Below are positions 43,204 through 53,150 of a DNA stretch of 64,000 bases, one piece after another. Both the position numbers and the translations under genes were made by a program. Source of the stretch: Photobacterium sp. TLY01 (GTDB lineage Bacteria > Pseudomonadota > Gammaproteobacteria > Enterobacterales > Vibrionaceae). The stretch spans positions 992,001 to 1,056,000 of the forward strand of contig NZ_CP090364.1 of assembly GCF_021432065.1 (NCBI RefSeq), written 5' to 3'. Each line of letters begins with the position of its first letter. The first letter of the stretch is position 1. The notes beneath the pieces are model-generated. The model saw nothing but the letters and a program-made list of their open reading frames with translations, did not search any database and was not told where the DNA came from.

Positions 43204-43666
43204 AAAACGCCTCTGGAATTTATCGGAGCTGGAAGCCTTCGGGCTGAACCGGGCAACGATTCGCAAACGATTTAAAGCCGTCGGGCTTGAGCCAATGGCA
43301 ACCGGCCCGAAGAACGCGCCGCTTTACGATGTGATTCAGGCGGCCATGCATTTAAGCCAACGCCCGGTGAAGCAAAGTGATGCACCGGATCTGATGGGGT
43401 TTAAAACGGCGGCTGAGTTGCGTGCATTTGTACAGGCTGAGCGGGAAAAACTCAGCTTGGGAAAAGATGCTGAGGACTTGGTCACCCGTGAGGCCCATGA
43501 GATTGAAATTGCATTGTGTATTGCCGGGGTAAAGAGCTTTAAAGAGAAGGTTATTACCCGCATTGAATCGGCAATTCCGACTGCCACCCCTCAGCAACTT
43601 GAGGACTTGGAGCGGTTATTTAACTTTGACCTGAAGGCGGTGGCCGATGAGCTTGAAACAGTTTGA
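43193..43666 (+). CDS. Terminase small subunit (Nu1/DUF1441-like)
   Basis: A 157-residue protein with an N-terminal HTH (LSELEAFGLNRATIRKRF), a DUF1441-like middle and a helical C-terminus for contact with the large subunit. The ATG overlaps the end of the Rz1-like gene. It recognises the packaging site. Confidence 0.82.
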   Translation: MNNEKRLWNLSELEAFGLNRATIRKRFKAVGLEPMATGPKNAPLYDVIQAAMHLSQRPVKQSDAPDLMGFKTAAELRAFVQAEREKLSLGKDAEDLVTREAHEIEIALCIAGVKSFKEKVITRIESAIPTATPQQLEDLERLFNFDLKAVADELETV

Positions 43667-45743
43667 TCCACGTCTGGGTGTGAAATTTGCCGATGCTGCT
43701 GAGATTCGCCGCAGCCTGGCGTACTTGTGCCGTCCCTCTGATAAAACGCCCGTTGAAGCCGCAGATGACGAGCTTTGGATTTCAGACGGCACCGATGTGA
43801 CCAAGTTTTTATCCAGTCAGGTTCCTTATATGCGGGAGCCGATGAATTGTTTATCTCGCCGGATATATGAAGCCGTGATTGTCGGTGGTCCCGCCCGGAG
43901 CGGCAAAACCAAAGCCATGGTGGAAGGTTGGATCAACTATGCCGTGACTCAAGCCCCGGGCGATATGCTGCTGATTTACAGCACCAAAACCAAAGCTGAA
44001 GAAATGTCGAAGGTCGATTTAGATCGATGTTTCAGTGCTACGCCGGGTATTGTGAAACTCCGAACCGGGCGTAAATCCGACGATAACCTGACGTTCAAAC
44101 GCTTCAAGAACGGCATGAACCTGAAGCTGGATTCAGCGACGGAAACGTCTTTATCTGCCAGTACCTATCGTTACGCCGGGTGTTCTGATTACGACCGTTC
44201 AGATGAGTCGGTTGGGCAGGAAGGCAGTAAGTTCCAGCTCATGCTGAAGCGGATTCAAAACGCAAAGTCTTCCGGCATGGCGATGGCGGAAAGCTCTCCC
44301 GGCCGGATTGTCCGGCACCCTAAACCGGTGGAACAGTTAGGGCCGCACGAGGTGCAACCCTGTGGCGGTATTGCTCAGCTTTACAATACGGGTGACAGGC
44401 GTCGCTTTTACTGGCAATGCGATGATTGTGGTTTTTATTTTATGCCGCACTTTGAAACCCTTCATTGGGATGATGACTATCAAGATCCGCAGGATAAGGC
44501 GAAGAGTGCGCATTGCCGTTGCCCTCGTTGTACACACCGAATTGATGAAGTTCAAAAGCAGGATAAAAGCCTTGCTGGAAAATGGTTCCGGGAAGGTGCG
44601 ATTGACCAGTACGGTGAAGAAGTCACCGATGAAGATCGTATCCGCCAGTCGAAATGGGCTTCGTTCTGGTTTGAAGGGGTGGTTGCCACTTATCAAAGCT
44701 GGGAGAACCTTGTTTACCGTTACCTGACGGCGCAAGCGCTTCATGATTCCAGTGGTGATGAAGAAACCCTGAAATCCTTTTTTAATATCGATGTCGGGCG
44801 GCCTTACATTCTGCAATCTCGCGGGCAGGATATCGGTGCTCATGAACTCCAGCAACGTGCCATGGCGCATCCTTATGACAGGGGTGTGATTCCTTTGGGC
44901 GGGCGCTTCCTTATCATGACTGTGGATGTACAGGGCGGTAAGTCAAACCCGCGGTTTGTGGTTCAGGCGCAGGTGTTTGGTGAGGGGTTACAACGCTGGG
45001 TGATTGATCGCTTTGAAATTCTCACTACACCGCACCGAAACGGTGACCGGATTAATCCGGCTGTGTATGCAGAAGATTGGGATTTACTGATCGATCAGGT
45101 GATGCAGAAAACCTATCCGCTGGCTGATGGTTCAGGGCGGGTGATGAAACCGCTGATCACCCTGTGTGACTCCGGTGGTTCTGGAGATACGCGGGATAAC
45201 AAATCGACCAGTGTTACCGAACTGAGTTATCAGTTTTACAACCGCCTGAAGGGCAAAGGTTTGTCTCACTTGTTCCGGCTGCTCAAAGGGGCCAGCCGCG
45301 AACAGGATAACCTGGTGAAAGAGAGTTATCCCGACAAGCGCAGCAAACACGCCCACGGTGAAATTCCGCTGTTGATCCTTCATACCAACCGTTTGAAAAA
45401 CCGTGTGTCTGCCAGCTATGAGCGGGCAGAATTTGGCTCGCGCTATTTCTGGCTGCCGAGCTGGGCGGAGCGGGATTGGTTTGATGAACTCACGGCCGAG
45501 TATGTCGACGAGAAAGGCAACTGGCAAAAACCGGAGCGGGCCAGAAATGAAAGCTTCGACCTGTGCGCTTACGCTGAAGCGGCGATGCATTACAAGGGCG
45601 GGGATGAAATCAACTGGCAGAACCCGCCTGCATGGGCGGCCGACTGGCAGTTTAACTCTAACGTGGTGGATGCGGATCAGCAGCCTGTGTTTGAACGGCA
45701 GGTGCAACCGCGCCGCAGGCATTCAAGAGGTATTTTCGGATGA
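43647..45743 (+). CDS. Terminase large subunit, lambda GpA type
   Basis: A 698-residue packaging ATPase/nuclease. Walker A-like VGGPARSGKTK and a C4 zinc-like segment (CDDCGFYF...CRCPRC) fall in the middle, and nuclease-region aspartates (MTVDVQGG; LCDSGGSGD) later. GpA-type enzymes cut at cos sites. It overlaps the small subunit by 20 bp. Confidence 0.92.
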   Translation: MSLKQFDPRLGVKFADAAEIRRSLAYLCRPSDKTPVEAADDELWISDGTDVTKFLSSQVPYMREPMNCLSRRIYEAVIVGGPARSGKTKAMVEGWINYAVTQAPGDMLLIYSTKTKAEEMSKVDLDRCFSATPGIVKLRTGRKSDDNLTFKRFKNGMNLKLDSATETSLSASTYRYAGCSDYDRSDESVGQEGSKFQLMLKRIQNAKSSGMAMAESSPGRIVRHPKPVEQLGPHEVQPCGGIAQLYNTGDRRRFYWQCDDCGFYFMPHFETLHWDDDYQDPQDKAKSAHCRCPRCTHRIDEVQKQDKSLAGKWFREGAIDQYGEEVTDEDRIRQSKWASFWFEGVVATYQSWENLVYRYLTAQALHDSSGDEETLKSFFNIDVGRPYILQSRGQDIGAHELQQRAMAHPYDRGVIPLGGRFLIMTVDVQGGKSNPRFVVQAQVFGEGLQRWVIDRFEILTTPHRNGDRINPAVYAEDWDLLIDQVMQKTYPLADGSGRVMKPLITLCDSGGSGDTRDNKSTSVTELSYQFYNRLKGKGLSHLFRLLKGASREQDNLVKESYPDKRSKHAHGEIPLLILHTNRLKNRVSASYERAEFGSRYFWLPSWAERDWFDELTAEYVDEKGNWQKPERARNESFDLCAYAEAAMHYKGGDEINWQNPPAWAADWQFNSNVVDADQQPVFERQVQPRRRHSRGIFG

Positions 45744-45949
45744 CAACGAATCGTGAGCGCCTGCAATGGTACCTGGACGCTGAACGGAAAATTCTGAATC
45801 AGCAGGCGGTGGAAACCGCCGAAGGCGAGAAAATGACACTTGCCAGCCTGGCAACGGTGCGGCGGGAAATTGAAAGATTACAGGGCTTGATAGCCCGGGA
45901 GCAGCAGGGCGGTCGCAGCAGTATGATCAGGAGGAACTACCTTGAGTAA
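45740..45949 (+). CDS. gpW-like head-tail joining protein
   Basis: A 69-residue helical protein between TerL and portal, where lambda W lies. The start overlaps the terL stop (ATGA). Confidence 0.8.
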   Translation: MTTNRERLQWYLDAERKILNQQAVETAEGEKMTLASLATVRREIERLQGLIAREQQGGRSSMIRRNYLE

Positions 45950-47435
45950 TGCCAACCTGATTGATCGCTTTGTCGGGTTCTTCAACCCGAAAGCCGGGTT
46001 GCAACGCACCCATGACCGCATTCTTTTAAACCGGTATCAAGCCGCACTTCCCCGAAATCCCAATACGCGCAAACCCAACCGGAAATCGTCCGGGACAGCA
46101 AATCAGCTCAATCGCGATGCCAAAGCCCTGATGCAGCGGGCACGGCACTTTGATGAAAACAACCCGTTTGTCACTGCGATTCTGGATGAATTGTGCGCCA
46201 ATGTGGTTGGGCCGAACGGCATCATGATTGAACCGCAGCCACTCAACAAAGACGGCGAAGTGCATGTTGAGTTTGCGCAGGCGATCAGCAAGTGGTTAGA
46301 GCTGTATTCCCTGAAGCAGAACATCGACAGCGAGCATTCCCGGGCAGAAACCGAGTGGCTGGCTTGTCGTACCTGGCTGCGGGACGGGGAAGTATTCGGG
46401 CGCTATTACATGGGCGTTCACCCGGACATTCATTACCCGACTCGCACGCCGTTTGCGGTGCAGCCGTTTGAGCCTGATTTCATTCCGCATCATATCATCG
46501 AGGAAGAACGCGGGTTGATGGAGGGCATTCAACGTAATGCTCTGGGCCAGCCATTGAAGTACTTGATTCAGAAAAATGCATTGGGTTTTGATTTCGTGGA
46601 GGTGGATGCCGCTTATATGGCTCATTTGAAATTTAGCCGGCGGCTGAATCAGAACCGGGGCGTTTCCTTGTTGCATTCGGTGATGGACCTGATTGCTGAT
46701 CTGGAAGATTACGACCAGAGCGAGCGCATCAGCGCGCAAATCGCCAGCCGCTTCAGCTACTTCGTGAAGAAGGATGGTGCCGCGTTTGGTGAAGGGGATG
46801 GCTTCAAAGGGGCGGGTGACCCGGTTGATATGACGCTGGGTTATGGGAACTCGTTTGAACTCAGTCCGGGTGAAGACGCGGGCATTATTGAGTCGAACCG
46901 CCGGGAGGCGATGAGCAACCCGTTTCGCGAGTCTCAAATGCGTATGGCCAGTGCCGGGGCCGGGGTGAATAACTCCAGCGTGACCCGGCATTACACGGGC
47001 AGTTATTCCGCTGCACGGCAGGAGCTGATTGATTCTTTCACTCGTTACCGGGTGCTTCAGCGCAAGTTCGTCACCAGCTGGACCCGTCCGCAATATCGGC
47101 TGGCGTTGCCTATGGCAGTACTGGCAGGCGAGCTGAAGGTGCCGAAGGATGTTGACCGCGAGTCAATTCTGAATGCGATTTATCAGGCTCCGGTAATGCC
47201 GTGGATTGATCCGGCGAAAGAGATGACCGGCATTGAGAAAGGTACCCGCCTTGGCCTGCATTCTCTCAGTCATTCGCAGCGTGAGCGCAACATCAACCCG
47301 CTGGCAACCCGCCGAGAAATTCAGGCCGAACGCAATGCAATGAATGATATGGGCATCGTGAGCACGGCAGACCCGGCCCATAACCTGGTCAAAAACATTC
47401 AGCAAGAACAGAGAGGCGAGCATGCCAAAGAGTAA
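45942..47435 (+). CDS. Portal protein, lambda gpB family
   Basis: A 497-residue portal subunit: the dodecamer through which DNA enters the head. It uses a TTG start at 45942, decided by AGGAGG at the right spacing. Lambda-portal segments (LDELCANVVGPNGI; TRHYTGSYSAARQEL) are visible. Confidence 0.92.
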   Translation: MSNANLIDRFVGFFNPKAGLQRTHDRILLNRYQAALPRNPNTRKPNRKSSGTANQLNRDAKALMQRARHFDENNPFVTAILDELCANVVGPNGIMIEPQPLNKDGEVHVEFAQAISKWLELYSLKQNIDSEHSRAETEWLACRTWLRDGEVFGRYYMGVHPDIHYPTRTPFAVQPFEPDFIPHHIIEEERGLMEGIQRNALGQPLKYLIQKNALGFDFVEVDAAYMAHLKFSRRLNQNRGVSLLHSVMDLIADLEDYDQSERISAQIASRFSYFVKKDGAAFGEGDGFKGAGDPVDMTLGYGNSFELSPGEDAGIIESNRREAMSNPFRESQMRMASAGAGVNNSSVTRHYTGSYSAARQELIDSFTRYRVLQRKFVTSWTRPQYRLALPMAVLAGELKVPKDVDRESILNAIYQAPVMPWIDPAKEMTGIEKGTRLGLHSLSHSQRERNINPLATRREIQAERNAMNDMGIVSTADPAHNLVKNIQQEQRGEHAKE

Positions 47436-49476
47436 TAAGTCATGGTTCACCCTGAAAAATCAGGGTGAGGGCCAGCCTGTGAAAGTTTGGATTCACGGCG
47501 ATATTGGTGCGTATGACATTGAAGCCATGGATTTGATCCGTTCATTGCAGGTGGTGGGTGAGCAGGATGTTGAGCTTCGTGTGCAAAGTTACGGCGGCTC
47601 TGTGTATGAAGGGCTGGCGATGTACAACGCCATTAAGGCCCACAAAGGCAAAACCATCGGGATTGTAGATGGCATTGCGGCATCCGTTGCCAGCTATTTT
47701 TTGATGGCGTGCGATGAAATCCATATGCCGGAGAACGCCACGCTGATGATTCATGACCCGATGATTGGGGCGTGGGGTGGTGAGCAGGATTTAGAAAGTG
47801 CGCTAACTCAACTGAAAAATGCAAAGCAGACGTTGGCCGAAGCCTACGTCGAGCGCAGCGGACAATCACTGGAAGATGTGCTGGCCGCAATGGCGGCTGA
47901 AACCTGGTTTACCGCAGAGCAGGCGCTGGAATTTGGACTGATTGATCAGGTGATTGACCCGGTGAATCTGACGAACTGCCTGAAAGCATTGAGCTCTGAC
48001 GCTTTGAAAGGCTTCACGCATCCCCCGGCTGATTTAGTGAACCATTTGAAGCCGGTACCGGAACCAGAAAATGAACCCGAGCCGGAACCCACGCCGGCTC
48101 CAGAGCCGGACAGTTCCGAACCTTTACCGCTGGCCGCGAGCGCGGCTGTAACTATTCCCTCGCAACAGGTAAACAACATGCCAAAACCAATTGATTCAGC
48201 ATCACTGCAGGCGGCAGTGAAACAGGAAAACGCACGTCAGCAGGCGATTCGTGTGCTGTGTGCTCAGCATAAGGTCAGTGATGAACTGCGCGATGAAATG
48301 CTCAATGATATGGAATGTACGGAAGCACACGCGGCTCAGAAAATTCTGGTCAGTTTGGGCAACAGTTCAGCCAATGGCGCTGATCCGCAACCCGTGAATA
48401 TCACTTCAGCGGTGCATGCAGGAAACGGCAACATCACGAAAGACGCTTTGCAAAATGCGCTGCTGGCTCGCTGCTCGGTGGCCGAGCTGGAAAAAGATAA
48501 CCCATACAGTCTGAAGTCTTTGCTGGATATGGCGGAAATCTCGCTGGGGAAAGATGCCAAGGCCTGCAGTACTAAGAATGAGCTGGTGGCGCGGGCATTC
48601 AACAGCCAAGACTTTTCCGGGATTATCACGGAAGGGGTTCGCACCGTGATGCGTGAGGAAGCCAAGCTTCGCCAGCCGCTATTTCGGGAGCTGGCAAATA
48701 CCGAGAACCTGCCGAACTTTAAAGAAACTGACATGGTGACGGTGAACGATGCACCGGACCTGATGGCAGTATCTGAAGACGGCGAGTACAAAACAGCCAT
48801 GCTGACCGGCTCAGGTGAGAAAATTCAGCTGGCGACCTTTGGCCGTGAAATCTCATTCACCCGACAGGCAATCATTAACGATGACATCGCGCTGGTGTCC
48901 AAAGTGCCGCGTAAGTTTGTGCAGGCAGCCTACCGACTGGCGGACAAATTATATTTCAATGCGATCTTGGCAAGTGCCAAGATGGGCGACGGGAAAGACG
49001 TTTTCCTTGCGCCGCAGAATAAGGGCTGGGGCAACCTGTTCAAAGACATTGCCGCTGGTGATTATGCAGCGTTGGTAATGGCGCTGCATAAGTCTTTTGC
49101 CACAGCGGTGAGCAGTGGCGGGGATGCGCTGGATCTGCGCGGTGAGATTTTGCTGGCGAACCCGGACCATGCCAGTTACCTCGAAGCAGTGCTGAATACC
49201 GCGAGTAAGCCGGATACTTTCAATCCGGGCTACAAGAAATTCGGCAAAGTGATTGAAACCGCACGACTGGCCGACATTAACGGCGCGATTGCCCTGACCG
49301 GGAAAGACTTTGATAGCGTACTGATGGGCTTCCTTGATGGTCAACAAGAGCCTTGGCTGGAAACCCACGAAGGTTGGTCGTCTGACGGAGCCAAATTCCG
49401 AATTACATATGACCTGGCTGCCAAAGTGGCAGACCGTCGCGGGCTGGCAAAAGCAACGTTCAAAGCCGCCGCTTAA
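47422..49476 (+). CDS. ClpP-like prohead protease fused to major capsid protein
   Basis: A 684-residue protein. Residues 1-200 are an S14-type protease (Ser in GIAASVAS, His in MIHDPM); residues 200-330 are a proline/glutamate-rich and helical scaffold; the rest is a HK97-fold capsid protein. Such fusions are a known family in this phage type; the protease cuts itself from the capsid subunit during head assembly. No frame break in the fusion. Confidence 0.9.
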   Translation: MPKSNKSWFTLKNQGEGQPVKVWIHGDIGAYDIEAMDLIRSLQVVGEQDVELRVQSYGGSVYEGLAMYNAIKAHKGKTIGIVDGIAASVASYFLMACDEIHMPENATLMIHDPMIGAWGGEQDLESALTQLKNAKQTLAEAYVERSGQSLEDVLAAMAAETWFTAEQALEFGLIDQVIDPVNLTNCLKALSSDALKGFTHPPADLVNHLKPVPEPENEPEPEPTPAPEPDSSEPLPLAASAAVTIPSQQVNNMPKPIDSASLQAAVKQENARQQAIRVLCAQHKVSDELRDEMLNDMECTEAHAAQKILVSLGNSSANGADPQPVNITSAVHAGNGNITKDALQNALLARCSVAELEKDNPYSLKSLLDMAEISLGKDAKACSTKNELVARAFNSQDFSGIITEGVRTVMREEAKLRQPLFRELANTENLPNFKETDMVTVNDAPDLMAVSEDGEYKTAMLTGSGEKIQLATFGREISFTRQAIINDDIALVSKVPRKFVQAAYRLADKLYFNAILASAKMGDGKDVFLAPQNKGWGNLFKDIAAGDYAALVMALHKSFATAVSSGGDALDLRGEILLANPDHASYLEAVLNTASKPDTFNPGYKKFGKVIETARLADINGAIALTGKDFDSVLMGFLDGQQEPWLETHEGWSSDGAKFRITYDLAAKVADRRGLAKATFKAAA

Positions 49477-49500
49477 GTGCCCTGAACTATTCCCTCAAAG

Positions 49501-49527
49501 AGCGCCGATTTGGCGCTTTTCTTTTTT
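49501..49527 (+). terminator. Terminator after the capsid gene
   Basis: AGCGCC-GATTT-GGCGCT followed by TTTCTTTTTT. Probably partial, shaping expression of the capsid gene relative to the tail. Confidence 0.75.
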
Positions 49528-49539
49528 AGGAAACCTGAC

Positions 49540-49875
49540 ATGCATATTTCTGAAGGTAAGAAAATCGACATTGTTGCCCCGGCTGGTGGTGCGACCAAAG
49601 ATATCCCGTTGCTGTATGGCAATTTGGTTGTGGTTCCGAACCTGAGCGGAACTGCTGGCGCTGTGATCTCTGCGCGATACACAGGGCACTTTGATGGCCC
49701 GATTAAAGCGGGTGATACACCTGCTTTTTTGGGAGAGTTTGCCTATTTCGATGAAGGTGAATTTACTAAGACGCAGCCGCAAGGCGCTGGAAAGGTCACT
49801 GCGTCTGTGGGTGTGTTTAATGACGGCGGGGTGTTGCTGACGGGCGAGTTGGTGACACCTGAAGCCGCGGCCTAA
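49540..49875 (+). CDS. DUF2190 capsid-decoration-like protein
   Basis: A 111-residue beta-rich protein (GKKIDIVAPAGGATKDIPLLYGNLVVVP) as in DUF2190 head proteins, which probably cement the capsid. The ATG at 49540 has AGGAAAC. Overlaps the next start (TAATG). Confidence 0.8.
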   Translation: MHISEGKKIDIVAPAGGATKDIPLLYGNLVVVPNLSGTAGAVISARYTGHFDGPIKAGDTPAFLGEFAYFDEGEFTKTQPQGAGKVTASVGVFNDGGVLLTGELVTPEAAA

Positions 49876-50216
49876 TGGCTGCCTTTGATGAGGCCCGTGC
49901 GTTGTTGCGGGCTTCTGTACTGGATTGTTTTAGCAATGCGATGCTGGCAATCACACCGGATGGCACGCCGTTACCTGTTCGAGGGTATGTTCGCCCTCAG
50001 GAAACAGAGGGGCGCACCGTGTACTCACTGATGACGAATGATGAGCTGCCGGAACTCTCTACGCTGTCATACAAAGGAAAGCTGTATCAGCTGGTGTTTC
50101 AGGGACCGGCACGCGGCCGGGGTAACGATGAAAGCCAGTTGATTCGGCAATACACCATGAACCTCAAAGAAACCGGGGGGAGACGTGGTTGGTCTGAATA
50201 CGCAGATGGTGGTTGA
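49875..50216 (+). CDS. Head-tail joining protein
   Basis: A 113-residue protein in the position of the small head completion / Gifsy-2 type joining protein; segment LPVRGYVRPQETEGRTVYSL. Family assignment from position and pattern. Confidence 0.6.
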   Translation: MAAFDEARALLRASVLDCFSNAMLAITPDGTPLPVRGYVRPQETEGRTVYSLMTNDELPELSTLSYKGKLYQLVFQGPARGRGNDESQLIRQYTMNLKETGGRRGWSEYADGG

Positions 50217-50700
50217 TACCGACTTTTTAGAAAAGTTTAAGCACTTGCCGGATGAGCTAAATAAAGCTGTTCGCCGGGCAATCCGTTCCGTTAATAACTG
50301 GTTCAAGGCAGTGACGATGGCGGAACTGGGCTTTGAACTTAACATTGAAGCCAAATCATTCCGTACCCGTTTTCGGGTATATCAAAGCGGCCGCACCTCC
50401 AAGCTCTGGGTGGGTGTGAGGAAGATTGGTGTTCATCGTTTGGGCAAACCAGTACAGACAAAATCTGGTGTGCAGGTCGGTGAGCATTTTTTCGATGGTG
50501 CGTTTATCAACCCGATGGATAGCGATCAGCTTTTGGTGTTCCGCAGGACCATGAAAGGGCGTAAGTCTATTCGTCTGGTCACCATGGATATTTCTGATCA
50601 GGCAGAAGAGATTATTGATTCGTACTTGCCTGATCTTAATCGCAAATTTGAGGAGCATTTTCACCGTGAATTCCGATACGTTCTTTCGGGTGCCCAGTGA
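50185..50700 (+). CDS. Minor tail protein Z-like / tail completion
   Basis: A 171-residue basic protein resembling prophage minor tail protein Z (FKHLPDELNKAVRRAIRSVNNWF). A GTG at 50185 close to GGGGAG or the ATG at 50206 could be the start. Confidence 0.65.
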   Translation: MVGLNTQMVVDTDFLEKFKHLPDELNKAVRRAIRSVNNWFKAVTMAELGFELNIEAKSFRTRFRVYQSGRTSKLWVGVRKIGVHRLGKPVQTKSGVQVGEHFFDGAFINPMDSDQLLVFRRTMKGRKSIRLVTMDISDQAEEIIDSYLPDLNRKFEEHFHREFRYVLSGAQ

Positions 50701-51172
50701 GTGGGTGAAGCATGTGATCAGCTCGCTGGAGCAATCCCTTTCTATTTCGATTCAGAACGCATACCGCAGATCGCCCGTTGAACTCAGTGAAACAACGATC
50801 AGCTATCAGGTGGGCGAAAGTGAACCGGTGAATCATACGGGAAACGATGGCCGCAAGCTTCATGACATTGAGCTGCGGTTTCTGGTGGAAGTACCGACCT
50901 CGACCGATTTCGATTTAGAAGCGCTGGATGCTTCAACACGGCTGGAGCGCGAATTGCTCAACCAGCGCTTTGGTTGTTTTGATGATACAGAAGAGAGCCG
51001 GTTGGTCTCGAATGTGCCGCGCAAGTTTGACCCCACTCTGGGTGTGTTCATGCGGGTGGTGACCCTTAAGCAGCGCATCTACATGGGCCCAGTGGATCAC
51101 TTTGATCTGGAGTTTTGCGGGAGTGACTTGAATGCTGCATTTGGTGAATCGCCTGCTGTCACTGGAACGTGA
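50666..51172 (+). CDS. Tail completion / terminator-like protein
   Basis: A 168-residue protein with GTG start after GAGGAG. The mixed alpha-beta pattern and position before the baseplate spike suit a tail terminator or joining protein. Precise family not certain. Confidence 0.55.
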   Translation: MNSDTFFRVPSEWVKHVISSLEQSLSISIQNAYRRSPVELSETTISYQVGESEPVNHTGNDGRKLHDIELRFLVEVPTSTDFDLEALDASTRLERELLNQRFGCFDDTEESRLVSNVPRKFDPTLGVFMRVVTLKQRIYMGPVDHFDLEFCGSDLNAAFGESPAVTGT

Positions 51173-51833
51173 GCTGCTGAGCTTAAAGCAGGAAGTGGAA
51201 GAAAACCGCCGGGCTGCTGCGAATATCATCCGGCTGGGCTACGTGAATGCGGTGACCGAAAACGCAGTGAATGTGACAACGGGGGATAACCTGGCGACAG
51301 GCATCCCTTTTTTTGTGCTCGCGTCCGGCCGGGTGTCGCAATACCGCAGGCCAAGCCTTGGCGAACAATGCTTGCTGCTGAATTTGGGCAGCGGGGACAA
51401 CCTCAATAATGCGGTGGCTTTGATGGGGCTGCCTTCCAGCCAATACCCATGCCCGACCACCGCAGAAAATGAAGTGATGACGGATTACGGCAATGGAATG
51501 ACAGAGCTGTACGATCTGGATTCAGGACAACTGACTGCGAATTATCCGGGCGGTCTGATCATCAATGCGGATATGACGCACACCGGGAATATGGAGCATA
51601 CGGGCAATGTGAATCGAACCGGCGACACCATCCTGACTGGAAACACGGTTAGTACGGGTAACTTTAATCACATGGGTGGCTTTGCTGTTGCAGGTGGTCC
51701 CGGCGGCGGGGCTGCAACGATTTCAGGCGGTATGGCGATCACCGGTGGTGATGTGTCCGTTGATGGCTTGAGCCTGACGCAGCACCACCATGATGATGCT
51801 GAAGGCCGACCAACCAGTAAGGCGAAGCCTTGA
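51132..51833 (+). CDS. Baseplate assembly protein V (tail spike)
   Basis: A 233-residue P2 gpV-like spike. An OB-fold N-terminal half leads into a TGN-type repetitive beta-helix (THTGNMEHTGNVNRTGD...), and the tip segment LTQHHHDD would bind iron for membrane puncture. Confidence 0.9.
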   Translation: MLHLVNRLLSLERELLSLKQEVEENRRAAANIIRLGYVNAVTENAVNVTTGDNLATGIPFFVLASGRVSQYRRPSLGEQCLLLNLGSGDNLNNAVALMGLPSSQYPCPTTAENEVMTDYGNGMTELYDLDSGQLTANYPGGLIINADMTHTGNMEHTGNVNRTGDTILTGNTVSTGNFNHMGGFAVAGGPGGGAATISGGMAITGGDVSVDGLSLTQHHHDDAEGRPTSKAKP

Positions 51834-51843
51834 TAGGAACAGC

Positions 51844-52176
51844 ATGATAGGAATAGACCCGAAAACAGGGCGCACCGTAACAGGTTTGCAGGCGCTGGCC
51901 TGTCGGTTTGAACGCATCCTGACTACGCAGGTGAGCAGCCGGATAAAGCGCCGCGGTGTGGGGAATCGGGCCATTGCTTACTTAGGAAAATTACAGGACC
52001 CAACCACGGCCATGATAGTGCAGAACCTGACACTGGAAGCACTGGCCAGCCCGGTAAATGGCTTGCAGAGTTTTAAGGCTTCCCAGTGCCGGGCTGTACC
52101 CACAGGAAAAGGGTTTCGGGTAGAAGTCACAGGGCACTGGCAGGGCCAGCCATTCACGTTAAAAGGTGGTTTATGA
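51844..52176 (+). CDS. Baseplate wedge protein W (gp25-like)
   Basis: A 110-residue protein of the GPW/gp25 family; KRRGVGNRAI and the C-terminal region match the type. It overlaps the next gene by four bases. Confidence 0.85.
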   Translation: MIGIDPKTGRTVTGLQALACRFERILTTQVSSRIKRRGVGNRAIAYLGKLQDPTTAMIVQNLTLEALASPVNGLQSFKASQCRAVPTGKGFRVEVTGHWQGQPFTLKGGL

Positions 52177-53150
52177 ATATCCCAAATGCGTTTCAGGTAC
52201 CGGATTTTGAAACGCTGCTCGCTGAATATAAACAACACGCTATTGATTACCTGACGCAGAAAGACTCGGATAAAGCTGCCGAGGTGGCAGAAGCCTTTGC
52301 CAATGAATCGGAGCTGCTGGCGCAGATCACCCAGGCGTTTGTACTCAAGCGCATTGCAGAGATTCGGGAGCAGAATTACTGGGCATTGCAGATGTTTCGT
52401 AAGTTCGTCACAGATTCTGACATGGTGGATTTGCTGGCGCTGCAGTACAACCTGAAACGGCAGGTACTGGAGCCGGCGGATGACTCGGTGTTTCCGCCGG
52501 TGCCGGCGGTAATGGAATCTGATAATGATTTACTGCGCCGGTTTGACCTAGCTCCTTACCAGTTTCACACTACAGGCACGCGTATGGGATACAAGTTCCA
52601 TGCCCTGACGCTGGATGAGCGGCCTACCATTACGCTGACCACTGAGCCCCATGCCCTAGTGATGCGTTACGACTTCCCGAACCTGACACGACCCATGCCA
52701 GTGAGGGATGCGGTGGCAAAAACCCTGATCCCCCACTCAGGCCAGGTGCATATCGCGGTACTGAGCCGGGAATCACCGGATGGCACCGCGAGTGACGCAC
52801 TACTTAACCGGGTGAGTGGGTACCTGAACCGCGACGACATCGCGCAGGAGTCTGACGAATTGATTGTGCAGTCGGCCCGCGCCAAACCGTACCGCATTGA
52901 GGCCACCTTGATTACCGGGGGTGACCCGTTGCATGCGGTGTCGCCGAACGAGGCGAAAGCCGCCGCCCAGGCGTTTGCGGACAGTGTCCAACAACTGGGT
53001 GGATTTGTGGACAGGCTGAAACTGGGCGACGTGCTGTACAGCCTCAGCCCCAAGCGCGTGATCTTGCAGAATCCGGCGGATGACATCGAGTGTGAATGGG
53101 ATGAAGCGCCGTATTGCACGGAGATTGTTATCCATGTCCAAGTCGCCTGA
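52173..53150 (+). CDS. Baseplate assembly protein J
   Basis: A 325-residue P2 gpJ-like baseplate edge protein; HIAVLSRESPDGTASDALLN is a recognisable core. ATG at 52173, coupled to W. Confidence 0.9.
   Translation: MNIPNAFQVPDFETLLAEYKQHAIDYLTQKDSDKAAEVAEAFANESELLAQITQAFVLKRIAEIREQNYWALQMFRKFVTDSDMVDLLALQYNLKRQVLEPADDSVFPPVPAVMESDNDLLRRFDLAPYQFHTTGTRMGYKFHALTLDERPTITLTTEPHALVMRYDFPNLTRPMPVRDAVAKTLIPHSGQVHIAVLSRESPDGTASDALLNRVSGYLNRDDIAQESDELIVQSARAKPYRIEATLITGGDPLHAVSPNEAKAAAQAFADSVQQLGGFVDRLKLGDVLYSLSPKRVILQNPADDIECEWDEAPYCTEIVIHVQVA

Noticed and set aside
46296..47093. 265-codon open frame on the - strand
   Set aside because: Antisense to the portal gene, whose lambda-portal segments are clear.
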